A DNA stretch of 64,000 nucleotides from Clostridia bacterium (lineage in GTDB: Bacteria; Bacillota; Clostridia; Christensenellales; CAG-138), in contig JAFWOT010000014.1 of assembly GCA_017509785.1 (NCBI GenBank), positions 1 to 64,000 on the forward strand, written 5' to 3'. A program made the position numbers and the translations under genes. Below the pieces are notes generated by a model that was not told the DNA's origin, did no database searches, and worked only from the letters and a program-made list of their open reading frames with translations. Shown piece after piece: positions 1 through 9,167 of the stretch; positions within the stretch are counted from its first letter, which is position 1; each line of letters starts with the position of its first letter.

Positions 1-31
1 AAAAGAGGATGTCCGCAGGACATCCTCTTTT
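1..31. terminator. Bidirectional terminator hairpin at window edge
   Basis: A perfect inverted repeat (14-base arms around a GCA loop) starts with AAAA and ends with TTTT, so it can stop transcription in both directions. The gene it serves lies outside the window. Confidence 0.7.
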
Positions 32-195
32 GCTTAATAAAAAACCGAAGGGGCTCGAAGCGAGCCGCCGTCCGCCCTGTGGGCGCACCAGACGGCGGCG
101 AGTGACCGAAGCGAGGAGGCCCATGGCCGACGAGCAAGACGAGCCCCTGAAGGTGTACCAAAAACAATGGCTCCCACTTCGGGGGCCATTCAGAC
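32..195 (+). other. Structured GC-rich non-coding stretch, possible small RNA or repeat element
   Basis: No convincing gene fills 32-430. The stretch is rich in nested inverted repeats. GGGGCTCG at 50-57 can pair with CGAGCCCC at 140-147. GCCGCCGTC at 64-72 pairs with GACGGCGGC at 91-99 around an inner CGCCC/GGGCG stem. AATGGC at 166-171 pairs with GCCATT at 185-190. Short open frames cross it, but their composition is low-complexity and their starts lack good ribosome sites. It could be a structured RNA, a dispersed repeat or decayed sequence. From 196 to 436 I see nothing further. Confidence 0.3.
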
Positions 196-436
196 CGCCG
201 GACGGCGGTTTATCTCTCGATTCGGAACCCGCTCCGTTTCGCCAACAGGGATCGGCAGATCGTTGGCATCAAAAGAATATCGACGGCTATGCGGAACTCC
301 GGGACGAGATCACGGGCGTCAAGCGGGAGCCATGGATCTCCGCTTTGTCGGCCGGGAGCCCGCAGAGGCCATCCGTTCGGGCGGGCTCCGCATGGAGGAA
401 TTCTTCTCCGCAGTTCCGTAAATCTCTTTCCGGCTA

Positions 437-465
437 TTGATTATTTCGTCGTAATGATGTATCAT
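437..465 (+). promoter_or_regulatory. Sigma-A promoter of plsY
   Basis: TTGATT at 437-442 and TATCAT at 460-465 are separated by 17 bases, 50 bases ahead of the plsY start. The 13-mer GTAATGATGTATC at the -10 region recurs at about 1276-1288 ahead of the next gene. Confidence 0.6.
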
Positions 466-515
466 TAGAGTTCAGTAACGGCGTTATCGGGAACGCCGGT
501 CCCATGGAGCGAAAT

Positions 516-1154
516 ATGATCATCAAAATACTTCTGTCCATGATACTGGGATATGCGATCGGCTCGGTCGTCATGGCGATACTTATCTCAAAGCTTGCCT
601 TCAAGGAGGATATCCGCGATAAGGGCAGCGGCAATTCGGGCGCGACGAACGCGGCGAGGGTCTACGGGCTCCCGTTCGGCGTTTTCACGTTCGCGGGAGA
701 TTTCCTGAAGGGGCTGCTCGCGTGCCTCATCGGCCGTCTTATCGGCGGGAGCGGAGTCGGCACGTGGGCGGAGGGCGCCTCGGTATGCATGGCTTTCGCG
801 GGGTTCTTCTGCATCGTGGGGCACTGCTTCCCGATACTTTTCGGCCTTCGCGGGGGCAAGGGCGTTTCCGTCGGCGCGGCGCTCGCGCTGATGATCGACT
901 GGCGGATATTCCTCATAGCGATAGGCTGTTTCCTTCTCGGGGCGTTCCTCTCGAAGAGGGTCTCAGTCGGGTCGCTGCTCGGGGCGGCCGCCGTGGGCGT
1001 TTTCAGCATCGTGTTCGCGCCGCTCACGATAGTCAAGATACTCGGCGCGGCTGCCGCCGTGCTCGTCATCTATATGCACAGGCGGAACATCGACCGCCTT
1101 CTCCACGGAAAGGAAGCGGCTTTCACACTCGGGAGCCGACGCCCGCTGAAGTAG
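516..1154 (+). CDS. plsY: Acyl-phosphate:glycerol-3-phosphate acyltransferase PlsY
   Basis: This is the membrane acyltransferase that moves the acyl group of acyl-phosphate onto glycerol-3-phosphate, the first step of phospholipid synthesis in most Gram-positive bacteria. The 212-residue product is hydrophobic with about five membrane segments. It carries the family motifs GSGNSGATNAAR near residue 40 (substrate loop, Ser/Asn rich) and GGKGVSVG near residue 115. Length is typical. An in-frame ATG lies at 504, but GGAG at 506-509 is six bases ahead of the ATG at 516, so I start there. A terminator follows at once, so the gene is probably monocistronic. Confidence 0.93.
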   Translation: MIIKILLSMILGYAIGSVVMAILISKLAFKEDIRDKGSGNSGATNAARVYGLPFGVFTFAGDFLKGLLACLIGRLIGGSGVGTWAEGASVCMAFAGFFCIVGHCFPILFGLRGGKGVSVGAALALMIDWRIFLIAIGCFLLGAFLSKRVSVGSLLGAAAVGVFSIVFAPLTIVKILGAAAAVLVIYMHRRNIDRLLHGKEAAFTLGSRRPLK

Positions 1155-1161
1155 CTTCAAC

Positions 1162-1190
1162 AGCCCCGCCGCCCGGCAGGGGCTTTTTTT
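1162..1190 (+). terminator. Terminator of plsY
   Basis: AGCCCC and GGGGCT form a stem eight bases after the plsY stop and are followed by seven T residues. Confidence 0.8.
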
Positions 1191-1334
1191 ATTCCCGTTT
1201 CGTTTTTTATTTGTCACAAAAATGTACCTTCTTTTTGGTTACTTTGAAAAATCCCCGATGGTACAATTTACGCTGTAATGATGTATCCATGATACATTCC
1301 ACGGCCAAGCGCCGAAAAAAAGAAAGGGGAAAAC

Positions 1335-4300
1335 ATGAAACGCATTATCAGCTTCATTGCAGTCCTCTGCATGATGATGAGCATCATGCCCGTCATCGGC
1401 AGCGCTGCAACCGCGCTCACCCTCACGAAGACCGTCATCGGCAATACGGGTGCGACGATAGCCGTCTCGGGCGGATCGGGTACGGTCACCGCAGAGTCGA
1501 GCAATACCGACGTTGCGACCGTCTCCGTCAACGGGACGACCGTCACGGTCACGGGCGTATCCGGCAAGAAGGGCGTCGTCACCGTCACGGTCAACCGCGG
1601 CGGCTCCACGGCCTCCGTCGAGGCCGCGATCGGCTACACCACGTTCAGCTTCAACGGCCGCTCCGTCACCGTTTACGAGGGCAGCGACGCCAATTACGAA
1701 GTCATCGCCATCGAGCAGGCCTCCGAGACCGAGTACACCGGCGCCGAGGGCACCGGCGAGATGACCGTCGCCACCGACGCCAACGGCAACAGCGTCTACA
1801 CCGTCGCCAACGGCTACGAGCTCTGCGTCGGCATCAAGAAGAAGGGCGGCATCTACTCCTTCAACGGCTCCACCAACTACGCGAACATAGCCGTCAAGAA
1901 GGAAGCGACGAAGGACGCCACCATCATACTTGACGGGCTCACCCTCAAGAGCCAGTTCACCTCCGCTCTCACCATCAAGAAGGACTCCACCGCGAAGGTC
2001 TACCTCAACACCCTCCTCGGGACGAATAACACCTTCGCCGATTCCGCCGTCAACAACGCGGATACCTACGGCCCGACGGACGACGGCGGCGACGGCACCA
2101 ATGAATTCTACGCCGAGAGCGCCGTTATAAAGGGCAAGACCGCCTCCAACCTCACCATAGCCGGCAAGGGCAGCCTTACGGTCAACGCCGCGGCCAAGAA
2201 CGGCGTCAAGATCGGCGCGAACGGTCACCTCACCGTCGCCGATGGCATCCTCACCGTCAACGCGCTCAACTCCGCCCTCTCCACCGAAAACGAGATGCTC
2301 ATCTCCGGCGGCACGCTGAACCTCACCACCACCGACGGCGACGCCATAAAGGCAGCCGACGACACCGACACCATCGGCACGATCTATATCTCCGGCGGCG
2401 ATATCACCGTCAACTCCTCCGACGAGGGCATCCTTGCGAGGAAGGACGTGTTTATCTCGGGCGGGACGTTTGACGTCACCACCGTGGGCGACGGCATAAA
2501 GGCCGAGAACGCAGATGAGACCGCGGGCGATATCACCATCTCCGGCGGCGAATTCACTATCACCTCCACCGGCGACGGCATCTCGGGCTTCAACCTCGAT
2601 CTTTCCGGCGGCACATACACCATCACCTGCGCCAACGGCTACACCAACACCTCCTACAACGGGGATCTTTCCACCACTCCCAGCGCGAAGTGCATCAAGG
2701 CGGAGCTTGACAACACCATCTCCGGCGGCACCTACACGCTCTCCACTCCCGACGACGCCATCCACAGCAACGGCAACATCACCTTCGAGGGCGGCACCTT
2801 CCAGCTCTGGAGCCGCGACGACGGCGTCCATGCCGACAAGATACTCACCTTCGGCATCAGGGGCGCGGACGAGAGCCTGCTGAACCTGCGCATCAACACC
2901 AGCTATGAGGGCATTGAGGGCGCGGACGTCGTGTTGAATTCCGGCTACGCGTACGTCATCTCCACCGACGACGTCATCAACGCCGCCAATAAGGACACCT
3001 CCAACTACCACTTCACCATCAACGTCTACGGCGGCACCTATCGCCTCTACACCTCGGGCGGCGACGGCGTCGATTCCAACGGCGGCACCTACTTCCGCGG
3101 GGGCGACCTCGAGGTGTTCGCAAAGTCCGGCACTTCGAACGATCCCCTCGATTCCGAGGATACCCTCGCCCTCTATAACGGCATAGTCCTCGGCTGCGGC
3201 CAGAACTCGATGCAGGGCAGCCCCTCCGCCGGCATCTACGTTGAGTTCAAGAACCTCTCCATCAGCACCGGCGCTTCCATCGTTATAAAGGACGGCTCCG
3301 GCAACGTCCTGAAGAGCACCACCGCTTATTTCGGCGGCGCGTCCACCACGGCTTCCTATATCGTGTTCAGCCATCCCGCGCTCGTTTCCGGCAGCACCTA
3401 TTACTGCTACATCAACGGCTCCTCCTCCGCGAAGACCGGCACCGCGACCGGCACCCACGTGGACAGCACCCCCTGGGTGGATCTTGACTCGGGCGACACC
3501 AACGTGTTCGAGCGCGTCACCTCCATGGGCGAAGGCAGCCGCTACGTGATAACGAATGCCTCCGCTTCCACCACGGTCTACACCCTCGGCGGAAGCTCCG
3601 CGGTCTCCGCCGTCTCCAGCACGCTCACGAGCGTCTCCGGCGGCTACACCTTCGGCACCCTCACCGAGAACAACACCTGGTACATGGACGCCTCCGGTCA
3701 TATCTACAACACCGTCGGCGGCGTAAACTACTACCTCTATTACACGCAGACCTCCTCCGGTTGGTCGAGCAGCTACACCCTCGGCAAGACTACCGACGTC
3801 TCCTCCGCCACCTCCTGGGAAGTTGCGGCTTCCGGCAGCGCGGCGACCATCTCCGCGACCGCGGCGTCCTCCGGCGGCGGCTTCGGCCCCGGCGGCCCCG
3901 GCGGTCAGTCAACGAAGCTCTACCTCTATTACAGCAGCGGCTGGAAGATCACGACCTCCACGGCTACGGTCTACGTCTACGCTCCCGCCGTCGCGCAGGC
4001 GGCGCTCACCGGCTCCACCTACTACGTGGCGGAGAACGACGAGAACTTCGGCATGAGCGACATTCAGGCCGGCACCTCCATCATCTACAGGTCGAGCCGC
4101 TCCGGCGCGACTGTGAACGTCGCGTGGAACAGCTCCCACATCAGCTATTCCTGGGAGCCCGCCTTCAACAGCAGCGCAAACGGCACCTACGTGCTCACCG
4201 TGAAGTATGACGGCGTCGCCTTCGGCACCGTCACCGTTCGCATAGTCGGCGACAACCAGTCCGTCATCGTCACATTCGTGGGCGATTACACCGGTACGGT

Positions 4301-4640
4301 CGAGATCGTCGCGGGCGAAACGGTCACCCTGCCCACCGCGCCCGAGGGTTACTATTACACCTTCTTCGTGAACGGCCTCGAGTTCGATCCCTCCGCTCCC
4401 ATCTATCAGAACACCGAAATAACGGTCGTTATGAACACGGAGGATATCCCGACGCCCACGCTCCTCGGCGACGTCAACGAGGACGGCAAGATCGACATGG
4501 CGGACGTTTCCGCTCTGTCCGCCTATCTGCTCGGCAAGGGCGAGCTCACCCCGCAGGGCATCCTCAACGCGGACGCCAGCGGCAACGGCACGCTCGAAGC
4601 TTCCGACCTTTCCGCCGTGTATCAGCTCATATTCAGCTGA
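1335..4640 (+). CDS. Secreted carbohydrate-binding (Cthe_2159-like) protein with C-terminal dockerin
   Basis: A large exported protein of 1,101 residues. Residues 1-25 form a signal peptide ending near GSAATA. Residues 27-100 look like a bacterial Ig-like (Big2) domain. Residues about 130-560 contain many ISGGT/SGGDITV turns and D-x-D-G motifs typical of the parallel beta-helix of the Cthe_2159 carbohydrate-binding family, where calcium and pectin or cellulose binding have been reported. Residues 560-1040 are Ser/Thr-rich and include a GGFGPGGPGG linker. Residues 1043-1101 are a type I dockerin with two calcium loops, DVNEDGKIDMAD (1046-1057) and DASGNGTLEASD (1080-1091). A dockerin implies docking to a cohesin, so a scaffoldin elsewhere in the genome is inferred. 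GAAAGGGG lies just ahead of the ATG. Confidence 0.85.
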   Translation: MKRIISFIAVLCMMMSIMPVIGSAATALTLTKTVIGNTGATIAVSGGSGTVTAESSNTDVATVSVNGTTVTVTGVSGKKGVVTVTVNRGGSTASVEAAIGYTTFSFNGRSVTVYEGSDANYEVIAIEQASETEYTGAEGTGEMTVATDANGNSVYTVANGYELCVGIKKKGGIYSFNGSTNYANIAVKKEATKDATIILDGLTLKSQFTSALTIKKDSTAKVYLNTLLGTNNTFADSAVNNADTYGPTDDGGDGTNEFYAESAVIKGKTASNLTIAGKGSLTVNAAAKNGVKIGANGHLTVADGILTVNALNSALSTENEMLISGGTLNLTTTDGDAIKAADDTDTIGTIYISGGDITVNSSDEGILARKDVFISGGTFDVTTVGDGIKAENADETAGDITISGGEFTITSTGDGISGFNLDLSGGTYTITCANGYTNTSYNGDLSTTPSAKCIKAELDNTISGGTYTLSTPDDAIHSNGNITFEGGTFQLWSRDDGVHADKILTFGIRGADESLLNLRINTSYEGIEGADVVLNSGYAYVISTDDVINAANKDTSNYHFTINVYGGTYRLYTSGGDGVDSNGGTYFRGGDLEVFAKSGTSNDPLDSEDTLALYNGIVLGCGQNSMQGSPSAGIYVEFKNLSISTGASIVIKDGSGNVLKSTTAYFGGASTTASYIVFSHPALVSGSTYYCYINGSSSAKTGTATGTHVDSTPWVDLDSGDTNVFERVTSMGEGSRYVITNASASTTVYTLGGSSAVSAVSSTLTSVSGGYTFGTLTENNTWYMDASGHIYNTVGGVNYYLYYTQTSSGWSSSYTLGKTTDVSSATSWEVAASGSAATISATAASSGGGFGPGGPGGQSTKLYLYYSSGWKITTSTATVYVYAPAVAQAALTGSTYYVAENDENFGMSDIQAGTSIIYRSSRSGATVNVAWNSSHISYSWEPAFNSSANGTYVLTVKYDGVAFGTVTVRIVGDNQSVIVTFVGDYTGTVEIVAGETVTLPTAPEGYYYTFFVNGLEFDPSAPIYQNTEITVVMNTEDIPTPTLLGDVNEDGKIDMADVSALSAYLLGKGELTPQGILNADASGNGTLEASDLSAVYQLIFS

Positions 4641-4653
4641 TATAAAGGCACCC

Positions 4654-4684
4654 AAGCCGCGCCGGACCCCGGCGCGGCTTTTTG
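4654..4684 (+). terminator. Terminator of the dockerin protein gene
   Basis: An 11-base perfect stem (AGCCGCGCCGG / CCGGCGCGGCT) is followed by a T run, 15 bases after the stop codon. Confidence 0.88.
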
Positions 4685-4697
4685 TCGCTTTGACCCC

Positions 4698-4726
4698 TTG
4701 CAATTCATTGTGCAAAATGGTATGAT
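4698..4726 (+). promoter_or_regulatory. Sigma-A promoter of zapA
   Basis: TTGCAA at 4698-4703 and TATGAT at 4721-4726 are spaced exactly 17 bases, 36 bases ahead of the proposed GTG start. Confidence 0.8.
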
Positions 4727-4761
4727 ATTATTGTTGAAAAATGATGAGAGGCGGTGTCGCT

Positions 4762-5085
4762 GTGGAAAAGAAGAGGACAACAGTAAATATCGCGGGGCAG
4801 GAGTTCCGCATTTCGTCGACGAACGACGGCGAATATCTGCAGGAGCTTGCCTCCCGCATCAACCGCAGGGTGAGAGCCGCGCAGGCGCAGTTCCCCGAGC
4901 AGAGCGTGTCGAGATGCGCTCTGCTCGCCATGCTCGAAATGGAGGATGAGCTCGCCTCGCTCCGCGCCGAGCGCGACCGGGTGGATAGATCCCTTTCCGA
5001 GCTCCGCCGGATCCGCTCCGCCGGGGAGCCTTCCGCCGCCCCCGTAAAACGCCCGTTTGAGCGCAGAAAGCCCGTGGGCGTATAA
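4762..5085 (+). CDS. zapA: Cell division protein ZapA
   Basis: ZapA binds FtsZ and bundles its protofilaments at the division ring. The 107-residue product has the family start KRTTVNIAGQEFRISS, the YLQELASRINRR segment, and a C-terminal charged coiled coil (residues 55-85) that dimerises ZapA. An ATG at 4741 is in frame, but AGAGGCGG at 4747-4754 is properly placed for GTG at 4762, which gives the usual N-terminus. The gene has its own promoter and terminator. In other Clostridia zapA commonly lies next to a U32 peptidase and mutS2; here an ABC pair intervenes before them. Confidence 0.85.
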   Translation: MEKKRTTVNIAGQEFRISSTNDGEYLQELASRINRRVRAAQAQFPEQSVSRCALLAMLEMEDELASLRAERDRVDRSLSELRRIRSAGEPSAAPVKRPFERRKPVGV

Positions 5086-5101
5086 CAGATCCGCTGAATC
5101 G

Positions 5102-5128
5102 AGCCGCGTATCATACCCGCGGCTTTTT
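5102..5128 (+). terminator. Terminator of zapA
   Basis: AGCCGCG and CGCGGCT form a stem around a nine-base loop, followed by TTTTT. Confidence 0.75.
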
Positions 5129-5225
5129 CGTCCCCTGACGCGGGGCAAAAAATATATTTGTGTTTTCCGTCACACTTGCCCGCCTTTTTGCGTCATTATA
5201 GGCGGGGGACAAAGGAGGTCACCAT

Positions 5226-8200
5226 ATGCTCGCAATCAGGAACGGCGTCAAAAGCGCTCTCCGCACGCCGGGGAAGACGATCCTGTTCGCATTGATACTC
5301 ACGATGATCGCGGCGCTGCTCGCCGTATCATTCAGCGTGTTCTCCGCGGTGCGCGGCTATATAAACGACTGCAACGGCTATTTCCACACGATCGCGGAGC
5401 TGGAATACGTAGGCCGCGATTACCCCGACCCCTTCGTCTATGACGAGGCGGTCGCCGAGGCCGTGGAGGAGAACCGCGGGCTGATAGACGAGCTCATGGC
5501 CAACGAAGCGGTCACGGCGTTCGAGCCGGCCTCCGCGTACATCGCGGTATCCGATTCGATACACCGCTTCGATGAAAACGTCATGGATCCCAACGCCGCG
5601 GTGCTGGACGTAAACGTGATGAGCTACGACAGCGAGCTTTCGATGTACACCGTGCTCGTAAACAACTCGCTGTATTCGAGGAACGACTATACCGGAAAGC
5701 TCGTGCTGCTGAAGACTTTCGACGGGATGGACGCCATGCAGATCGGCAAAAACTACACCATCGCGGGCAGGTTCTTCAAGGGCAATACCTCGAACCCGTG
5801 GTTCGCCGCGGCAGATCTCACCTATTCGGAGGGGGGCGTCGAGGTCACCGTTGACAAACCGGTCCTTTCCTCCGAGGTCGGGCCCGACAGCGAGTTCCAT
5901 AAGCTCGCCCGGGATCTGCACTTCAAGAACGACTCCGTCCGGGTGACCTACACCTCCTCGATCGAGGATCTCTATCCCTTTCATCAGCAGATACTGAAGC
6001 TGGACTCCGGCCGCTTCTTCACGGAGGAGGAATACGCCTCCCGCGCGAAGGTGTGCATTATCTCCGAGCGCATAGCCGGCTTGCTCGATCTGAAGACGGG
6101 AGACAGCATCCGCCTTGACATATTCACCTCCGACGGAGGAAACGTCTACGATTCCGGCTCCCTGCGGGAGACCGACAGCGGCGAATACGAGATAGTCGGC
6201 ATACAGACCGATTCGGCAAGCTTCCCCTACCGCGTGTTCATGCCTGTGCCGGATTCCTCCGGCGGGATCGTCAACGTCAACGGCTACACTCTCGGTCAGT
6301 TCCGCCTGAAGAACGACAAGGCCGCCGCCTTCTCCGAGGCTTCCGCCGCGCTCTTTGAAAAGGGCTTCCGCGTGAACGTGTACGATCAGGGCTATTCCGC
6401 CGCGACGGAGCCCATGCGCGAGCTGCTGCTCATATCGGCGGTATTCCTCGCGGTCTGCCTGCTGATGGCGGTATGCGCGCTCGCCCTGCAGAGCCACCTG
6501 TTCGTCGGCCGCCAGCGCGAGGCGGCGCGCACGATGCACGATCTCGGCTCCGGGAAGGCGCATATAATCGTCTATTTCCTCAGCTCCGCGCTGCTTTTGA
6601 GCCTCATCGGAGCGGCGCTCGGCTGCGCTGCCGCAAAGCTCATGGAGGGCAGGGTCTTCGGTCTTTTGAAGGATTTCGCCTCGCAGTTCGCAAACACCGA
6701 TCTGCGCTTCTCATCGAGCAGTCTCGCGCTTTCCCGCACGCTCGAATTATCGCCCGCGCCCGGGTTCATCGTCTATCTCGCGGCGGGGCTCGTACTTGCA
6801 GCGGGGGCCGTGATACTGACGCTCATATTCTCCGCCGCCGCGATGAAGACCCGCACGGGCTCCGCGGGAAAGCGCACCGTCAAGGCGCGCGTCCCGCGCC
6901 GCGCAAGGACCTCCCGCCTCTCCGGCATGTTCAAGTACGGTCTCCTTTCCATGCGCCGCGGCGGAGCAAGGACTATAGCCGTGCTCGCGATGGGCGTCGT
7001 CGCCGCCGTGTTCTTCGGCAGGCTCGTCTCTTCGCTCGAAGGGTACCGCGAACAGCTCGCATCCTACATTGAGAACGCGCAGATATCCGGCTACGCCACC
7101 GATTCCGAGGGTCACCGGCTCTCCGGCCTCGTACTGAAGTCCAAGCCGATATTCGCGCTCAGCTCCTCCGATCTCGTGAAGGACTGCAATTTCTCATCCG
7201 GCTTCGGGCACATAATGTTCATCTGGAAGGTCGGCGATAAATACGTCGAGTACACCCATCCGGCCACCTCGTTCGCTTACGAGACGACCTTCGACAAGAT
7301 CTGGAAGAGCCCCGCGTGGACGGGCGTCTCCTCCGTTTCGGGGAGCCCGCTCTTCCACTATTCCGCGAGCGGCAGCGTCGAATGGCTCGAGGGCTATGGC
7401 GAGGAGGATTTCAAGAGGGTCGACGTCGTCCGCGGCACGTATGAGGACTACGACCCATACACCGGCGAGACCCGGACGGAGGAATACGCCTATGAGACCG
7501 GCCTCCAGATCTGCGCGCTCTCGCGGGATACCATGGAGGAATACGGCATCAAGCTCGGCGACGAGCTCGAAGCCGCCTACGGCTATTACGCCGACAACGG
7601 CTCGGGCATGATAAGCTACATTTCGGGGCTCAAGGTCGTTGCCTGCTATACCTCTGCTACCAAGAGCAGCGAGGTATTCTCCCCGCTTACGCTCGTGCAG
7701 CCGGACCGCGCCTTCGCCGCGATGAGCAACTATTACGACGAGAGCGAGCTTGAGAACGGCGGTCAGGATATGGTATGGATCAACGGCGAGCGCATCACCC
7801 GCAGTACCCTCGCAAAGTACCGCGAGCTCGGACTCGTGCCGGGGCTCAGCTACTCGAGCTTCACGTTCGGCCTCGCCGACAACACCCGCCTCGACGAGCT
7901 GCGGGATAAGCTCACCGAATGCGGATTTACTTACGTCCGCTCCAACGACAGGCACATGACTCCCGCCGTCATCGAGGACGAGATATACCTCAACACCGTC
8001 CATTCCATGGAGAGGCAGATCCAGTACGTGAGCGTGCTCTATTATGCGCTCTACATAATGGCCGGGGCGATAGGCTTCGTGCTCGCATGGCTGTTCGTCA
8101 TGTCGCGCCGCAGGGAGATCGCGGTCCAAAGGGCGCTCGGCACGCAGCCCGCGAGGATACTGCTCAATTTCTTCCTCGAACAGGCGATACTCATTTTCGC

Positions 8201-8369
8201 GGGGCTCGCGCTCGGGCTTGCCGCAACGAAGCTCACGGGGGTCGATCCCTCGCCGATGCAGCTGATGCTCTGCGCCGCGTTCCTTGCGCTTTGGGCGCTG
8301 GCTTCGCTCATATGTCTCATCACCGGGCTGCGCAGGCGTTCCTTCGCCGCCCTCACCGAACCCGAATAA
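5226..8369 (+). CDS. FtsX-family ABC transporter permease (MacB/LolC-like fold)
   Basis: A 1,047-residue permease with two FtsX modules. One membrane helix lies at residues 14-38, followed by a large extracytoplasmic domain (about 40-395). Three helices (about 398-540) form the first module. A second large external domain (about 620-940) follows a helix near 590, and three C-terminal helices (about 945-1040) end the chain. This is the layout of mechanotransmission-type permeases that work with a LolD-like ATPase in efflux of peptides or lipids, or in cell-envelope signalling. A very strong ribosome site (AAAGGAGGTCACC) precedes the ATG. The partner ATPase follows 13 bases downstream. The substrate cannot be told from sequence. 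Confidence 0.85.
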   Translation: MLAIRNGVKSALRTPGKTILFALILTMIAALLAVSFSVFSAVRGYINDCNGYFHTIAELEYVGRDYPDPFVYDEAVAEAVEENRGLIDELMANEAVTAFEPASAYIAVSDSIHRFDENVMDPNAAVLDVNVMSYDSELSMYTVLVNNSLYSRNDYTGKLVLLKTFDGMDAMQIGKNYTIAGRFFKGNTSNPWFAAADLTYSEGGVEVTVDKPVLSSEVGPDSEFHKLARDLHFKNDSVRVTYTSSIEDLYPFHQQILKLDSGRFFTEEEYASRAKVCIISERIAGLLDLKTGDSIRLDIFTSDGGNVYDSGSLRETDSGEYEIVGIQTDSASFPYRVFMPVPDSSGGIVNVNGYTLGQFRLKNDKAAAFSEASAALFEKGFRVNVYDQGYSAATEPMRELLLISAVFLAVCLLMAVCALALQSHLFVGRQREAARTMHDLGSGKAHIIVYFLSSALLLSLIGAALGCAAAKLMEGRVFGLLKDFASQFANTDLRFSSSSLALSRTLELSPAPGFIVYLAAGLVLAAGAVILTLIFSAAAMKTRTGSAGKRTVKARVPRRARTSRLSGMFKYGLLSMRRGGARTIAVLAMGVVAAVFFGRLVSSLEGYREQLASYIENAQISGYATDSEGHRLSGLVLKSKPIFALSSSDLVKDCNFSSGFGHIMFIWKVGDKYVEYTHPATSFAYETTFDKIWKSPAWTGVSSVSGSPLFHYSASGSVEWLEGYGEEDFKRVDVVRGTYEDYDPYTGETRTEEYAYETGLQICALSRDTMEEYGIKLGDELEAAYGYYADNGSGMISYISGLKVVACYTSATKSSEVFSPLTLVQPDRAFAAMSNYYDESELENGGQDMVWINGERITRSTLAKYRELGLVPGLSYSSFTFGLADNTRLDELRDKLTECGFTYVRSNDRHMTPAVIEDEIYLNTVHSMERQIQYVSVLYYALYIMAGAIGFVLAWLFVMSRRREIAVQRALGTQPARILLNFFLEQAILIFAGLALGLAATKLTGVDPSPMQLMLCAAFLALWALASLICLITGLRRRSFAALTEPE

Positions 8370-8382
8370 AAAGGAGGATACC

Positions 8383-9072
8383 ATGTCCATCATCGAAGCC
8401 CATGACGTCACCTACAAGTACGTGACGAAGTACCAGACCGTCAACGCGTTGAACGGCGTCAACTGCGCCTTTGAAGAGGGCAGGCTTTACGCGCTCGTCG
8501 GGAAATCCGGCTCGGGCAAGAGCACGCTCCTCTCGCTCATGGCGGGGCTCATGCTCCCGACGACGGGTGAGATAGTCTTCGAGGGGAAGCCCACGTCGTC
8601 CATCAACCTCGATAAATACAGGCGCGAAAACGCGGCGGTCATCTACCAGAGCTTCCGTCTGCTGCCGCTCCTGACCGTTTCGGAAAACGTCACCTACCCG
8701 ATGGAGCTTCGCGGCTTCAAGGGGAAGAAGGCGCGCGACAAGGCGGCGGAGCTCATAAAAAAGGTCGGCCTGCCCGACACCGTGCTCGACCGCTTCCCCA
8801 ACATGCTCTCCGGCGGAGAGCAGCAGCGCGTCGCAGTCGCAAGGGCCATGAGCATGGACACGAAGCTCCTCCTTGCCGACGAGCCGACGGGCAACCTCGA
8901 TACCGAGAACAGCCGCAGGATAATCGACCTGCTCATCGATCTTGCCCATAACGACGGGTACTGCGTCGTAGTCGTCACGCACGACCCCGAGATCGCTTCG
9001 AGGGCTGATACCACCTACCGCATCCGCGACGGGGTCATTTTCGAGGAAAAGCAGGCCGTCCCCGCGGTGTGA
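8383..9072 (+). CDS. ABC transporter ATP-binding protein (LolD/MacB type)
   Basis: A 229-residue ATPase with Walker A GKSGSGKST, signature LSGGEQQRVAVARA and Walker B LLLADEPTGNLD. It belongs to the subfamily that energises FtsX permeases. AAAGGAGGATACC sits directly ahead of the ATG, 13 bases after the permease stop, so the two are one operon and one transporter. An upstream in-frame ATG at 8284 lies inside the permease gene and has no ribosome site, so I rejected it. Confidence 0.93.
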   Translation: MSIIEAHDVTYKYVTKYQTVNALNGVNCAFEEGRLYALVGKSGSGKSTLLSLMAGLMLPTTGEIVFEGKPTSSINLDKYRRENAAVIYQSFRLLPLLTVSENVTYPMELRGFKGKKARDKAAELIKKVGLPDTVLDRFPNMLSGGEQQRVAVARAMSMDTKLLLADEPTGNLDTENSRRIIDLLIDLAHNDGYCVVVVTHDPEIASRADTTYRIRDGVIFEEKQAVPAV

Positions 9073-9075
9073 GCC

Positions 9076-9103
9076 TTGACATAACGGGCCTTCGGGTTAT
9101 AAT
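9076..9103 (+). promoter_or_regulatory. Consensus promoter for the U32 peptidase-mutS2 operon
   Basis: TTGACA at 9076-9081 and TATAAT at 9098-9103 match consensus fully with a 16-base spacer. The start point would fall at about 9110, inside the left arm of the hairpin at 9106-9137. Confidence 0.75.
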
Positions 9104-9105
9104 AA

Positions 9106-9143
9106 GATAAGCGCCGCGAACGGCTGCGGCGCTTATCTTTTTT
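9106..9143 (+). terminator. Rho-independent terminator or promoter-proximal attenuator
   Basis: A 12-base perfect stem (GATAAGCGCCGC / GCGGCGCTTATC) is followed by six T residues. It ends the ABC operon. It also lies only a few bases after the -10 of the next promoter. Confidence 0.85.
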
Positions 9144-9167
9144 GTGTATCCGAACGAAAGGACCGCT

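Noticed and set aside
1239..3701. An 820-codon open frame on the minus strand opposite the dockerin gene
   Set aside because: It is the antisense shadow of a Gly/Asp/Val-rich reading frame in GC-rich DNA. It has no ribosome site, no recognisable domain and a repetitive composition.
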